Shown in pieces: positions 26,801 through 40,700 of a stretch of DNA of 64,000 nt; the stretch's first letter is position 1; each line of letters starts with the position of its first letter. Made by a program: the position numbers and the translations under genes. This DNA is from Dreissena polymorpha. Lineage: Eukaryota; Mollusca; Bivalvia; Myida; Dreissenidae. The stretch spans positions 75,991,116-76,055,115 of the forward strand of contig NC_068359.1 in the NCBI RefSeq assembly GCF_020536995.1. Direction: 5' to 3'. Below the pieces are notes generated by a model. It had not been told where the DNA came from. It ran no database searches and saw only the letters and a list, made by a program, of their open reading frames with translations.

Positions 26801-29800
26801 GTTGGATTATTGTTTATTGCAGTACACAGGTGCTAGAGTGGTGTACAATGAGAGCAAACAATCTGGTTAAAACTGGATTATGAATGTCGGATTAAACAGA
26901 AATTAAGTGGGTGAAAAAAGAGTAAAATACAACTTTGACACGGATTTTATCTCATCAAATTCTCAGATTTTAAAGCATGTTATTTAGAGATTATGCTCAT
27001 CAGATTTTTGGGAGCCATAGCCGATTCGCGATATATTGGACAACGCGATATAACGGACCGTGATATATTGGAGTTGCAGTGTACCCACTAAAATATTCAA
27101 TATATCGTCGCTGTCGTTCTCAAACCTCGAAGCTCCAAAATTTTCAAAATATTTTTTTCGTCTTTTCCAAATATATGAAGTCTGGCGCGTGTTTTGTGCT
27201 ATATCTCGTAGCTCTACGCCAATCAGAGCCCTTAAAAAAGTCACGTGACGTGACGAAATGTTGTAGAATGATTGTTGGCTTTTTTCCCCGCGAAAAAGTC
27301 GTAGCAACGCCATTTCACCTAAAGGTACGTCGTTTCGTTTGGACAAATTTGACAAAAACCTTTTTATAATTTTTTTTATTTGAAACTACGAGGTTTCCTA
27401 TAAAAAAATTAGACGTTTTTTTCTTTCTCCTGAAAAGTAGGCATTTTGTAGCTATGAGGTTTGAGAACGACAGCGACGATATAAAACAAATATTCACAGA
27501 AGAATATCTTGTTAACCTACCCTGAAGGCAATACGCACAGACTATCCCGTTAACTTACCCTGCAGGTAATATTCAAACAAGAGAGCCAAGATGGCCCTAG
27601 TTTGCTCACCTGAGAGGAGTTGGTTCATTCAATCTTTACCAAATGTCAAACTTGACCTAGATATTGTCCAGACAAACATCCTGGTCAAGTTTCATCATTA
27701 TTTCATCTGCGAGTCATGATCAATGTACCTATAAAGTTTCATGATCCTAGGCGTAAGCATTCTTGAGTTATCATCCGGAAACCATTTTTCTAAGTTGAGT
27801 CACCTTTTTTGGCACTGTGACCTTGACCTTTGACCTAGTGACCTGAAAATCGATAGGGGTCATCCGCTAGTAATGATCATTGTACCTATGTAGTTTCATG
27901 ATCCTAGGCATAACCTTTCTTGAGTTATCATCCGGAAACCATTTTACTATTTCGGGTCACTGTGACCTTGACCTTTGGCCTAGTGACCTGAAAATCAATA
28001 GGGGTCATCTGCGAGTCATGATCAATGTCCCTATAAAGTTTCATGATCCTAGGCCTAAGCGCTCTTGAGATATCATCCGGAAACCATTTTATTATTTCGG
28101 GTCACCGTGATCTTGACCTTTGACCTAGTGACCTGAAAATCAATAGGGGTCATCTGCTAGTCATGATCAATATACCTATGAAGTTTCATGATCCTAGGCA
28201 TAAGCGTTCTTGAGTTATCATCCAGAAACCATTTTACTATTTAGGGTCACCGTGACCTTAACCTTTGACCTAGTGACCTCAAAATCAATAGAGGTCATGT
28301 GCAAGTCATGATCAATGTCCCTATGAAGTTTCATGATCCTAGGCGTAAGCGATCTTGAGTTATCATCCGGAAACCATTTTACTATTTCGGGTCATCGTGA
28401 CCTTGATCTTTGACCTAGTGACCTGAAAATCAATAGGGGTCATCTGCGAGTCATGATCAATGTACCTATGAAGTTTCATGACTAGGCATAAGCATTCTTG
28501 AGTTATCATCCAGAAACCATTTTACTATTTCGGATCACCGTGACCTTGACCTTTGACCTAGTGACCTGAAAATCAATAGGGGTCATCTGCGAGTCATGAT
28601 CAATGTCCCTATGAAGTTTCATGATCCTAGGCATAAGCATTCTCCAGTTATCATCCGGAAACCATTTTACTATTTCGGGTCATCGTGACCTTGACCTTTG
28701 ACCTAGTGACCTGAAAATCAATAGAGGTAATCTGCGAGTCATGATCAATGTACCTATGAAGTTTCATGATCCTAGGCAAAAGCGTTCTTGAGTTATCATC
28801 CAGAAACCATTTTACTATTTCGGGTCACTGTGACCTTGACCTTTGACCTGGTGACCTCAAAATCGATAGAGGTCATCTGCGAGTCATGATCAATGTACCT
28901 ATGAAGTTTCATGATCCCAGGCCTAAGCGTTCTTGAGTTATTATCCGGAAACCATCTGGTGGACGGACGGACATACGGACATACAGACGGACCGACATGA
29001 GCAAAACAATATACCCCCTCTTCTTCGAAGGGGGGCATAAATATACACAAGACAATCTCGTTCACTTACCCTGCAGGCAATATTCACACATGACTATCTT
29101 GTTAACTTACCCTGCAGGCAATATTCACAGAAGACAATCTTGTTAACTTACTCTGCAGGATATATTCACAGAATACTATCTCATTAACTTACCTTGAAGG
29201 CAATATTCACAGAAGACTATCTTGTTAACTTACCCTGCAGGATATATTTACACAAGACTATCTCGTTAACTTACCGTGCACGCAATATTCACATACGACT
29301 ATCTTGTTAACTTACCCTGCAGGCAATATTCACAGAAGACTATCTTGTTAACTTACTCTGTAGGCAATATTCACAGAAGACAATCTTGTTAACTTACTCT
29401 GCAGGATATATTCACAGAATACTATCTCATTAACTTACCTTGAAGGCAATATTCACAGAAGACTATCTCGTTAACTTACCCTGCAGGTAGTATTCACAGA
29501 AGACTATCTCGTTTACTTACCCTGCAGGCAATATTCACAGAATACTATCTCGTTAACTTACCCTGCAGGCAATATTCACAGAAGACTATCTCGTTAACTT
29601 ACCCTGCAGGCAATATTCACAGAAGACTATCTCGTTGGGTTTCTCTGAATGTTCTCCAAGGCAGACACAGCAGATCATCTCTTCATCCTTTAGCACTGCA
29701 CAATAAAAAAATATTAACCAGATTCTTGGAAAATGGGGCATAATGTAGTGTTGATCCAGATGAGCCTGTGCAGTCTGCACAGGCTTATCAGGGACCACAT

Positions 29801-32800
29801 TTTCTGATTTTATTGTTATTTTTGTTTTAAGGAAGTCTCTTCTTAAATAACATCCATTCTTGGCAGAAAGTAATCTGATTGATTAGCCTGTGCATACTGC
29901 ACAGGCTAATCTGGACAACACTTGACACACATGCTTTAAACCATGTTTTCCTAGAGCACTGCTCATGTTGTCTTCAACATAATTACAGGCTTGGCGAAAT
30001 TGCCGGTCCGCCGGTCCTGACCGGCAGATTTCCATTTGGTCCGGCAGGATTAACAAGACTGCCGGTCCTGGTGACCGGCAAAATGTGAAATGACTGCAAA
30101 CAAATCTTTTTTTTTTCAAAGTTGAAAATTCGAAGAGCAAACCCCTTACTACATCATGAAAATGAAATCGCTCATTGTTTTGATGTTTGCAATAGGTTTG
30201 TTACGTACACTTAGCAAATCCAACTGGTTACGCAACACCTACTTCAAACTCAGTCGCAAAATCGGCAACTGCCTTCTAACAAAAAAGATCTTGATAGCTT
30301 TAACATATTTTTCGAGTAGATAAGGACATTAAAATATGAATTTCTTTACGAAGCATGGCTTTTAAAAAGGTTGTTTTTTTAAGTATAAACAATGTTCTAG
30401 TGATAAACACAACCATAAGCATACGCAATTTTTCAGAAATGTAAACAGTACAGTGCATTATGGGGCAGAGCTTTCATTGGACGAGCGAATTTAAATTTAG
30501 ATTGAATGCAATACGATACATGTACAAAGAAATGTTTTATTGCATCATTCGCAGTGTCATGTAAGAAACGTGCTTCCCGGGGACTTTCTGATACCAGGCA
30601 AAAATGAAAATGAATCTCTGTTAACAATTACACTGCGTTAGCATGTAAATGAATCGTCTTGATTATTTAATTAATTTCTCGTACACGTTCAGCAAAAAAA
30701 AGTGCCTTTATACTAAAATGATAATTAAATGTCAGGAAACTTGTTTTATACTATGCGCAGTATAATTAACAGCCGGCCTGCTCGAAACTGCAATTATATC
30801 AAAGTGCATGCAAGAATGTTTTAATCCTTTTTAATAACTATAATTTGATAATTATATGGCTTGCACTTACGTTATTGAAATTAGCGCACCGAACCGCTGA
30901 TATGGAATACATTGTGCATGTAATAAACACTGACACGCGAATTTTTCACACCTTTGTTGACATTACACAACAGATTAACACCAATTAGCTGCCGGTGTCG
31001 TTTAACATTTAAGCGATTAAAATCGGTTTAACGGACGGTTGAATAAAGCGATCAAGATGTGATTGCTGCCATCTTTGAATTTTCTATAAAAAAATTCGGT
31101 CCGGCTCAATTTTGTTCGGACCGGCACATTTTCTGAAATGCCTGTCCGGATGACCGGCATCTTTTTTCCAATTTCGCCAAGCCTGTAATTATAATGCAAT
31201 AAACTTTCTCTATATTATCTTGATTCTGTGATAACACTTATCTGGAAGTAAAAACCAAGCTGACCTGTTTATTTTCTTTCAAATCACATTTCATTCCATA
31301 TCAACTTCAAATATCTGATCCAAACTGGCATTAGTGCATTAAATGGGTCAGAGTTGTTTGAACAAAGGAATAAGATGGTGTTGTTCTTTTCCAGAATCCA
31401 GAGTCCTGAAGGTCCCTCCAGTAACCAACGACGACCAACCCATCTTTCATGAAAAAGTTGAAGCAGCAATCAGATTGCTGATGGATGGGAAGTAGGTAGG
31501 AGTTGACAATATCCCTGGAGCAGCGCACTACTCACCAACTGCAATAGGATCTGGCAGACAGAAAAATGCTACCCTCATCATCCCCCTCTCCAAGAGGGCA
31601 ACTTACAGCTGTGTGAGAACTACTGAACTATCAGCCTCATCAGCCTACCTAGCAGCATAATGCTAAAGTTTTTTCTGAACAGATTGAAGCCGCAAGCACC
31701 CAAAAAACAAGAGCTTTGTTTGTGAAACACAATACCCCCTTATGCATTTTGAAGCCATATATTTGATCTTTGACCTTGAAGGATGACCTTGACCTTTTAC
31801 CACTCAAAACGTGCAGCTCCATGAGATACACATGCATGCCAAATATCAAGTGGCTATCTTCAATATTGCAAAAGTTATGAGCAAGGTTAAAGTTTTGGGA
31901 CAGACACAATGACAGAAAGGCCCAAAACAATATACCCCTGATCATTCGCTCCAGGGGCCTAAAAATTGCTGGGAAAGCAGACAGGCTTTAAAAAAGGGCG
32001 CAGTAAAACAAAGCAGGTCTTTAATCTTAGGATTCTGTGCGAGAGGTACCTACAACACCAACAGGACCTCGACCGCATCTTCATTGACTCTAAGAAGGCA
32101 TTTGACAGGGTATGGCATGCAGCACTGTGGGCTACCATGAGGCTGTACAACTTCAAGGCCAACCTGACCCGAGGCATCAAACACCTCTATGACAAAGCCA
32201 CCGGTATTTAACAGCAGAATTGGGAACTGTGTCAAAACCACAGTTGTTGTTTGACAAGGCTTTTTGCTTTCTCCCATCCTCTTCAACATCATCCTGGAGA
32301 GAATCATGACGCTTTGGAGCATCATAAGGGGACAGTCAAAATTGGCCGCAGAACAATCATAAACTTACCTTTTGCTTATGACATAGATGGCCTAGTCCCA
32401 AGCAAATAAGAGTTAAAATAACCCCATGTGTTAACCAGACAAAACCACCACAGCCTTCTGCATGCAGATCAGTGCAGAGAAGACCAAACTGATGAGCAAC
32501 AGCACCAACGGCATCAGCACTGACCCCCTGGTCTGTCATGTGAAGCTAGAAATAGGCAACAACTTCAAATCTGGGAGCAATTGTAACAGCTGCAGGATCC
32601 AAGGCTGCAATACTTGCCAGAGTGGCATTAACAACAGCAGCGCTCACAAAACTGAAGGCCATCTGGAAGGACAGAAACATGGCCCTCAACTAAAAATCAG
32701 ACTGATGCAGGCCCTTATCATGTCCATATTTTTGTACGCCTGCCTTAGTCATGAACGCTAGCAGTGGACTTGGAAATGAGATGCCTACGAAGCTTCCTGG

Positions 32801-34768
32801 AATAAGGATAAGTGAAATGAAGTGAAATTTGTTGTTTGTTTTTCTTTATTTCTTGATAACAACATTTGAAGAACAAGGGCACCGCCTTGCGGGTGCAGAC
32901 CGCTCATCTATTTTCTTTTTAAAGGTGAAGGGACTCTCAATTTCAATCACAAAGGAGGGAGGGGGGAGTGAAGAGGGGTGTATAGTGTGGGGGTGTGGAC
33001 ATTTTTATATTTTCTTCCAAAAATGCGGGGGAAAAATGCAAAAAAAAAAAAATCGGGAGTGGGGGGGGTGGGTGGGGGGGGTGTGGGGGGTGGAAGGGGA
33101 AGGGGGATTCTTGGGTGCGATGGTTGGACTGTATAAAATAAATATTTGTGGCACGGGGGATGGTTTGGGTGGAGTCTATTGTGGTTTGTCAGGTAAGAGT
33201 AGTTTTGTCAAAGTATCAATCAAATCTAATCATAAATAAAGAAATTATGGCAATTTTAGCAAAATTTAATAATTTGACCTTGAGAGTCAAGGTCATCCAA
33301 AGGTCAAGGTAAAATTCAACTTGCCAGGTACAGTAACCTCATGATAGCATGAAAGTATTTGAAGTTTGAAAGCAATAGCCTTGATACTTTCGAAGTAAAG
33401 TGGATCGAAACACAAAATTTAACCATAAATTCAAAGTTACTAAGTCAAAAAAGGGCCATAATTCCGTTAAAATGACAACCAGAGTTATGCAACTTGTCCT
33501 TTTACTGTACCCTTATGATAGTTTGAGAGTGTTCCAAGTATGAAAGCAATAGCTATGATACTTTAGGGGTAAAGTGGACCAAAACACAAAACTTAACCAA
33601 ATTTTCAATTTTCTAAGTATAAAGGGCCCATAATTCCGTCCGAATGCCAGTCAGAGTTACATAACTTTGCCTGCACAGCCCCCTTATGATAGTTAGTAAG
33701 TAATGCAAGTATGAAAGCAATAGCTTTGATACTGTAGGAATAAAGTGGACCTAAACACAAAACTTAACCAAAATTTTCAACTTTCTAAGTATAAAAAGGG
33801 CACATAATTCTGTCAAAATGCACGCCAGAGTTATCTAACTTTGCCTGCCCAGTCCCCTCATGATAGTAAGTAAGTGTACCAAGTTTGAATGCAATAGCAT
33901 TGATACTTTCTGAGAAAAGTGGACCTAAACGCAAAACTTAACCATACGCCGACGCCAAGGTGATAACAATAGCTCATTTTTTTTTTTCAAAAAATAGATG
34001 AGCTAAAAATGTAGAGCAAACAAAGTATGTTGACATGCTACAGTACCTCTGTGAATGTCCTTGAAGAGCGACCAGTACTCGGACCTGTCTTCATAGCGCA
34101 GCAGGCACTTCTGGTGGTTCTCATCAATCTTTAAACACATTGGAGCATGCAGTGGTTTTTTCACCATTTCAGGAATGGGGCCCTTAGGAATGGGACAAAT
34201 GTATCTGTTGTTTAACAAAGTATGGACCCAACACATTCGCGCATGAGAGCGCAATAATAATTATATTAATTTGTATTCCATTTTATATGCATTCAACTTA
34301 TAAAATGCTGTAGGCATAAGCAAAATAAAAGAAACAAAAAAGCAAACATTTCAGGTCTGTTTAAAAAAACTGTTGCAAAGTAAAATAGCCCATGCAGGCG
34401 AAATAAACAAGAGCACCGCCTTGCGGGTGCAGACCGCTCATCTATTTTCTTTTTAAAGGTGAAGGGACTCTCATTTTCAATCACAAAGGAGGGAGGGGTG
34501 GAGTGAAGAGGGGTGCATTGTGTGGGGGTGTGGACATTTATTACATTATGTTCCAAAAATGCAAAAAAAAAGGAAAAAAAAATTCGGGGGGTGGGGGGGT
34601 GGTGGGGGTGGTGGGGGTGAGGATTCTTGAGTGCGATGGTTGGAGGGTATTTCAAACATAAAATAATAAAAAAAATATTTGTGATTTTTAACTGTTAAAA
34701 AAAAAATGGGGGGGGGGTGAGGTGGGGGGTATAGTGTGAGGGTGTGGTGGTAATTTGTGAGATGATCT

Positions 34769-34799
<31 letters not shown>

Positions 34800-37700
34800 G
34801 GGGGGGATTCGGGTGGGGGGAGGGATTCTTGGGTGCGATGGTTGGACGGTATTTCAATGGTTGGACGGTATTTCAAACATAAAATAATCAAAACAAATAG
34901 TTTTGTTTTTTAACCGTTTAAAAAAAAATTTGGGGAGGGGGTGGGGTGTACCAAGTTTGAATGCAATAGCATTGATACTTTCTGAAAAAAGTGGACCTAA
35001 ACGCAAAACTTTACCAAAATTTTCAATATTCTAAGTATAAAAAGGGCACATAATTCAGTCAAAATGCACGCCAGAGTTATCTAACTTTGCCTGCCCAGTC
35101 CCCTCATGATAGTAAGTAAGTGTACCAAGTTTGAATGCAATAGCATTGATCCTTTCTGAGAAAAGTGGACCTAAACGCAAAACTTAACTGGACACCGACG
35201 CAGACGCCGACGCCAAGGTGATGACAATAGCTCATAATTTTTTTTCAAAAAATAGATGAGCTAAAAATACACGTGTTTCATTTTAGTAGCAGCAATCAGG
35301 CAATCATCCGATCAATTGAGCCTCATTCAGGGAAAACTATTTAACATGTTCGTTAAGTGTCGTCCCATAAGACGTAACTGTCTCGGCATGGACGTCACCA
35401 TCTGGACTATCACATGATTCTGGGTCAAGTAAGGACGTGCAACCACTGGTCCTGCAAGCAAGTTGCATGTGGGAGAATTTTAAACCATTGGAAAGACCCC
35501 AATATAAACTGTCTCACACTTCTTTTGCAAGGGTTTGAGTCTCTTTCTGGAAAAATTGGGCTTAATACATGTGCGTAAAGTGTAGTCCCTGCATAATTAT
35601 GGCTAATCTTGGACAAAGCTTTCCGCAAAAACTGGATTTTTACAAAGAAGAATCTTCCTTCAAACAAAAACAGTGGAAAGCGTCATCCTTGAAGATCCTG
35701 TGAGAAATGCACAGGCTAATCTGGGACAACACTTTACGTTAAGTGTCATTAAGCTTGTGCCTTAAGCCCAGTTTCCGGAGAACGAGGCCGGTGTAATGAT
35801 CGCTGGTGCATCCTCGTGGCTCACTCTGCTCTACCAACCTTGAGTATGGTGCCCAGGTAGAAGCGGCCATCATGCCAGCGAGCCAGCACCTCGTTATCCT
35901 TGGCAAACAGGTAGCCCTTGCATGAGCCTGCCCTGTACTTCACTGGGTGGGACAGGCCTGGGTCCGCTACAACAGACATGGAATCTATGAGTTCTAAAAA
36001 ATGGTAAATAAAAATCTATTAATTAAGGTTCAAAATTCCCTTCATGTACATTATTTCGCCAGCAGTGCCTTCCCCAGGAATTTTTTCAGGCGCCCCGGGG
36101 CCGATCGGGGGTGGGTTCGGGTGTCCCCTCCCGTCGTTGATTTTTTTTTAATTTAACGTGTCAATTCATGTTCTGTGGTGCGTTATAACTCAAAGAAAAA
36201 CAGCGTCAAAAGACGTCATTTGGTGCGCTATGACTCTTCAAAAAAATCCCCCAGTCATTTAAAAATATTTGTTTTGTATATTGTTTAATTGTTTTAAAAC
36301 TTTTCCGCACAGATAGTAAAATCCCGACTCGAACGATTCCCCAATACATCCGTTTCAACCCAACTCTATTACTGTATACTTACTATTTTTCAGGTTTCTA
36401 TTTATTACCCGATAATCCCGTTTATTCCGTTTTTATCAATCTCTTTCTGGTTAATATTTACGATAAAAGCTTTCAGTTATTTCTTTAACACAAACCTTGC
36501 CATTTTTTAAATGACTATAGATTTGATGAAATATTGCCTCTGAATATGCGTCAATCCCCTGACCTGTTGTGTGCTAGTTAAAACGCTCAATACACGCCAT
36601 TTGTATGCAATAGACGCGACGTTGTACATGCTGCATAATTTTCGCGCTCTTTTTAATTGAGAAAAAGATTAAACACAAAATAAATTTGCACTGCTAATTT
36701 GAAGCAAAAATATTTAATGTTGCGGTAACATTTACATTCGGAAGTGTGTTTCGGATTAAAAACGCGTTAACATCGACTTACGAGGATGGGTTTCGGATTA
36801 CAAATTTAATTATTCCCATTTGAGATTTCAACAAATATTAACCGTTGCGTTATAAATTCAACGATAATTTGTGTAAACACTTTACGAGTCGAATAAATGT
36901 TTTGACGGAATAATGCATGAAATTCACGTTGTCCACGAGGATCACGGCCGGTTGCCATCATCAGTCTTCTAACTATCGATTATCGGACGAAACATTTACA
37001 AGCGTGTGTAATTAATTCAACGAAAATTTGTTAAAGCGCATTACGTGTCGAATAAATGTCAGAAAAACGAGGTGAATCAGTTCTATAAATGGACATGTTG
37101 AAATATACATGTACTGGAATTAAATAAATTGTTATCACATAATTGTAACCGGGAGTCATTTGCACAACTTACTCGCTATAATAATTAATTGTTTACCACT
37201 CGCAATTGATTTCTCGTATTAATTATGGGTCATAGGTAACACTTGTTTACAGTAAAAAGGTGTGATGATGATGCCCGAAACCATCTTTAATGTTCTGTAC
37301 TGTACTAATTACCGGTTTTATATTACTCAAATGGTACAACTTCTTGCTAATCAAGCTGCGATAAACTCTTACTTCATGCCAGACGTCAAACAAAAATAAT
37401 GGTCTATGTTAACCCCGCCCTCATAAGCATTCGCTTAACCGATTGGACAATGAACTTCACAGTTTGACGACTGGAAAGTTACCAGATACATCCTTGTCAG
37501 CATTTAAATGACCGTGTAATGTGGCTAGAAAAATCGATACGCCCGTCATGCTATTCTCTTATCAGTGGATTATCCATTACCCCATGTGGTGTTTATGGCG
37601 ATTACTTGTGAAAGTAGGTACCAAGTGCTCTTTTAAAACAGGGAATATTGATACACTGATAGGGAAACCTTGATTTTTTTGGACAATCTCCACTTTCTTT

Positions 37701-40700
37701 TACTGAAGAATACACTGATCGGAAAATTTCAAGCGCCCCGGGGACTCTGATTTTGAAATTTAAGCGCCCCGGCAAGGGGTGCTTAAATGGCCTGGGGAAG
37801 ACCCTGGCCAGTGTTTGTACTTATGAACTAACAGTTAATGAAAATTGCAATGTACTTTCCTTGTTGCTTTCAATCTTAACTGGAGAGGTTCTTCATTTCC
37901 TATTCAAACTAAACAAGTAAACATGGTATATAAAAGACTCCTCGAAAATGGTTACACAATTAAATGTATTAACACATTTTTAAACTTATACTTATAATGA
38001 TTCCACATTAGCAAACAATCATGGCACTTTTTCTAAAAGTAAAATAAAAATTTCATATTAAATTACCCTTGAGTTTCTCCGGCGTGGAAGACTCACTGCT
38101 AGGAGTAATGGGCAGGTCAGTTTTTGTTGGGATCATGACGGGAGTGCTAGAACACAATGACAATTGAGACTGCGACGCCCTGCTGTCAGAACAACCCGGC
38201 GAGATGGTGGCCCTGTTCCTGAAGTACTCTTGCAGCCTCTGACCGGACGACTTTCTCAGCATTTGGACAGTTTCCTCAAGCGACATCTTCCGACATTTCC
38301 GGCTTGGGTCTGATCCGCTAGAGCGAGCATCCGGATCATGGCTGTCTCGCTTTTTTTCTTTTTTCTGAATCTTACCATTTAGCCTGAGAGCATTTTTACC
38401 GGCCCCTGCAAATTTCTTGCACGAAGGAGACACGATGTTGACCCCTTCGAGCGAAGGAACCCGGATTTCCCCGCCTATGGTGTCAGTACAGTCTGTATGT
38501 TCCCGGGCATGTTTCTTTCTACTGATGCCCCTGGTCGGAGTACCAGGACTGCTTTTTGAGATCGGGAGACTTGACGGGCGACTTGGCGACAAGGGTTGGG
38601 TGGAGTTTGATGGTGATGGGGAGCGTTTGTTTGATGAATGACTGTGAAGGAGTGGGGGTGTACCTACAAGAACAACCGTAATTTGTTTTCAATTGTTCGT
38701 TACAACACAGTGTTATTACCAAACAATATAAGGTTTATTTCTGCAAAAACTGATTCAGACATTTCTGTCCTACTAAAATTCCCATTACATTACTTCTAAA
38801 ACTACTTTAAGGACCTTTTCCCAATCATAATGACCACACTCTCCGAGAAAAGGCCCTGTTATAGATGCTTTTCCCCACTTGTTCCTTTCTCAAAACAACA
38901 CGTGCACATAATTCAGGGCCCTCATTTGGCCGTTTTTGGGGCCGTATTTCGGCCCCATTCCCCCGTTAAAATAGTATACTTTTTTCCCCTAATTCAGCTA
39001 AAAATTCCCCCTCCAAACAAATTTTTTTTTTTTTACTTTTATATCTATGTTGCCAGCTGGTATCGTGCTATTAACCTTTACTTTAATGTATATTTATGTA
39101 ATTACATTAAAATATCGCAATTTTAAGTGTTGAATGGTTGGTGAAAAGATATTCTAAAATTCCCCTTTTCGCCCAAAACGACGCGAAATTCCCCCCTCTA
39201 AGGGCCCCGGCCCCAATCCCCTAAAGTGTAGCAAGGGCCCTGGACATTTGAATCTTACCTGATACCTGATCCACACGATAATGCTGTGCTGCCCTTGATG
39301 ATCTGGATGGTGATGACTGTCCCTGAGCCAGAAGTTTTGTTCCTGAGCTGATTACACTAGGCAGGCTCTTTCGTTTCTGAGCCCCATTCATCCTGTGCTG
39401 TAAATCTTCTATCAATGATCCTTTATCAATTGAATCTAAGCTAAGCTTGTACTTTTTTACTTTGTTCTTTTTCTTTTCATGTCCAATATGTTTACGAAAT
39501 TTAACTTGATCAACATTACGTAATTTGGATTTGTTGGATTTGTTCAGAGGGACATCACTGGCTTCTTTCTTTGGTGAGAGGCTTTCCAAGGTTAGTGTTC
39601 TCTTCCGCTTTCCTGACTTGTTCCCATCCTTCCGGCCACTTACAGACCTGCTGCTGGGGTTCTCAGACTCCACATTTAAAGACAGCCTCTTATGCTTCTT
39701 TCTCTCACAATAGTTAGGCCGTTGATTATTCGTCCTATTAGCACGTGGGGAACTCCGGATCGTCGCAGAGGCCGATTCTAAACTCTTCCGCCTTTCCAAA
39801 TTTTCCCTTCCTTTCATCACAGAGATGGCAAATGCACTAAGCTTCCCTTTAAATGGACTTGATTCTGGACTAGTGTTTTTCAACTTGCTATCATACAGCT
39901 GCTGTATATGTACCGGTATATCTTCTGGTTGAATGATGCAAGATATTTTATTTAAGTTCTGATCTAACAGCTCGCTCCTGTGTTTGTCCATTTTGCTTTC
40001 CTTATGAGCAATTTTATCATTAACCTTAAATGTCACCTCACCGTCTTCAGAATCGCAATAGTTCTCTCCCCTGCAGTTTGGTATCATATTTTCTGAGTAA
40101 TTAGAGTTAAGCTGTTTAAGTTCCATGTACTTATTCTTGGGACTTTCCGTAACACCAAATAGTTGTTTTGGGGTTCCAATAATACCATTAACAGACTTCT
40201 GTGTGTGATTTCTGATGGGTACATTCTCTTGCACACTTTTCCTGTCTTTGCTGCCCACTCGCCTCTTTTTTTTTACGAGAGGTTCACTGCTTTCTTCATC
40301 CAGGCTTTTCATTTTTCGTTTACGCATGTTTATTTTCAGTCTTAAGTCATTGGCCTGTAGGGGTTCAGACAAGCGTTTCTTTGGTTTAACTGTATGAACA
40401 TCAGCCGCCATATTGGGATCTGATCTTGGAGAGGAGTGTGGAATGTTGCCATTGGTTGCATGTCGCTTGGATGGTGAACAAGACGTCGCAACCATGTCTG
40501 GTAAAGAGCATCTAGAAAATAAAAAAAGATCATATGTTTTTTAACATTAGACAGTGATTTCTATTGAAGTGGAATCCTGCTTTTTGATGCCATCATTTTG
40601 CAATTTTGAAACTTAAATCCTCCATATTATATTCCTCGCATCATTTTCATGCCAATATTAAAATGAAATAATAAACAAACATGTTCTATAAATTACACAA

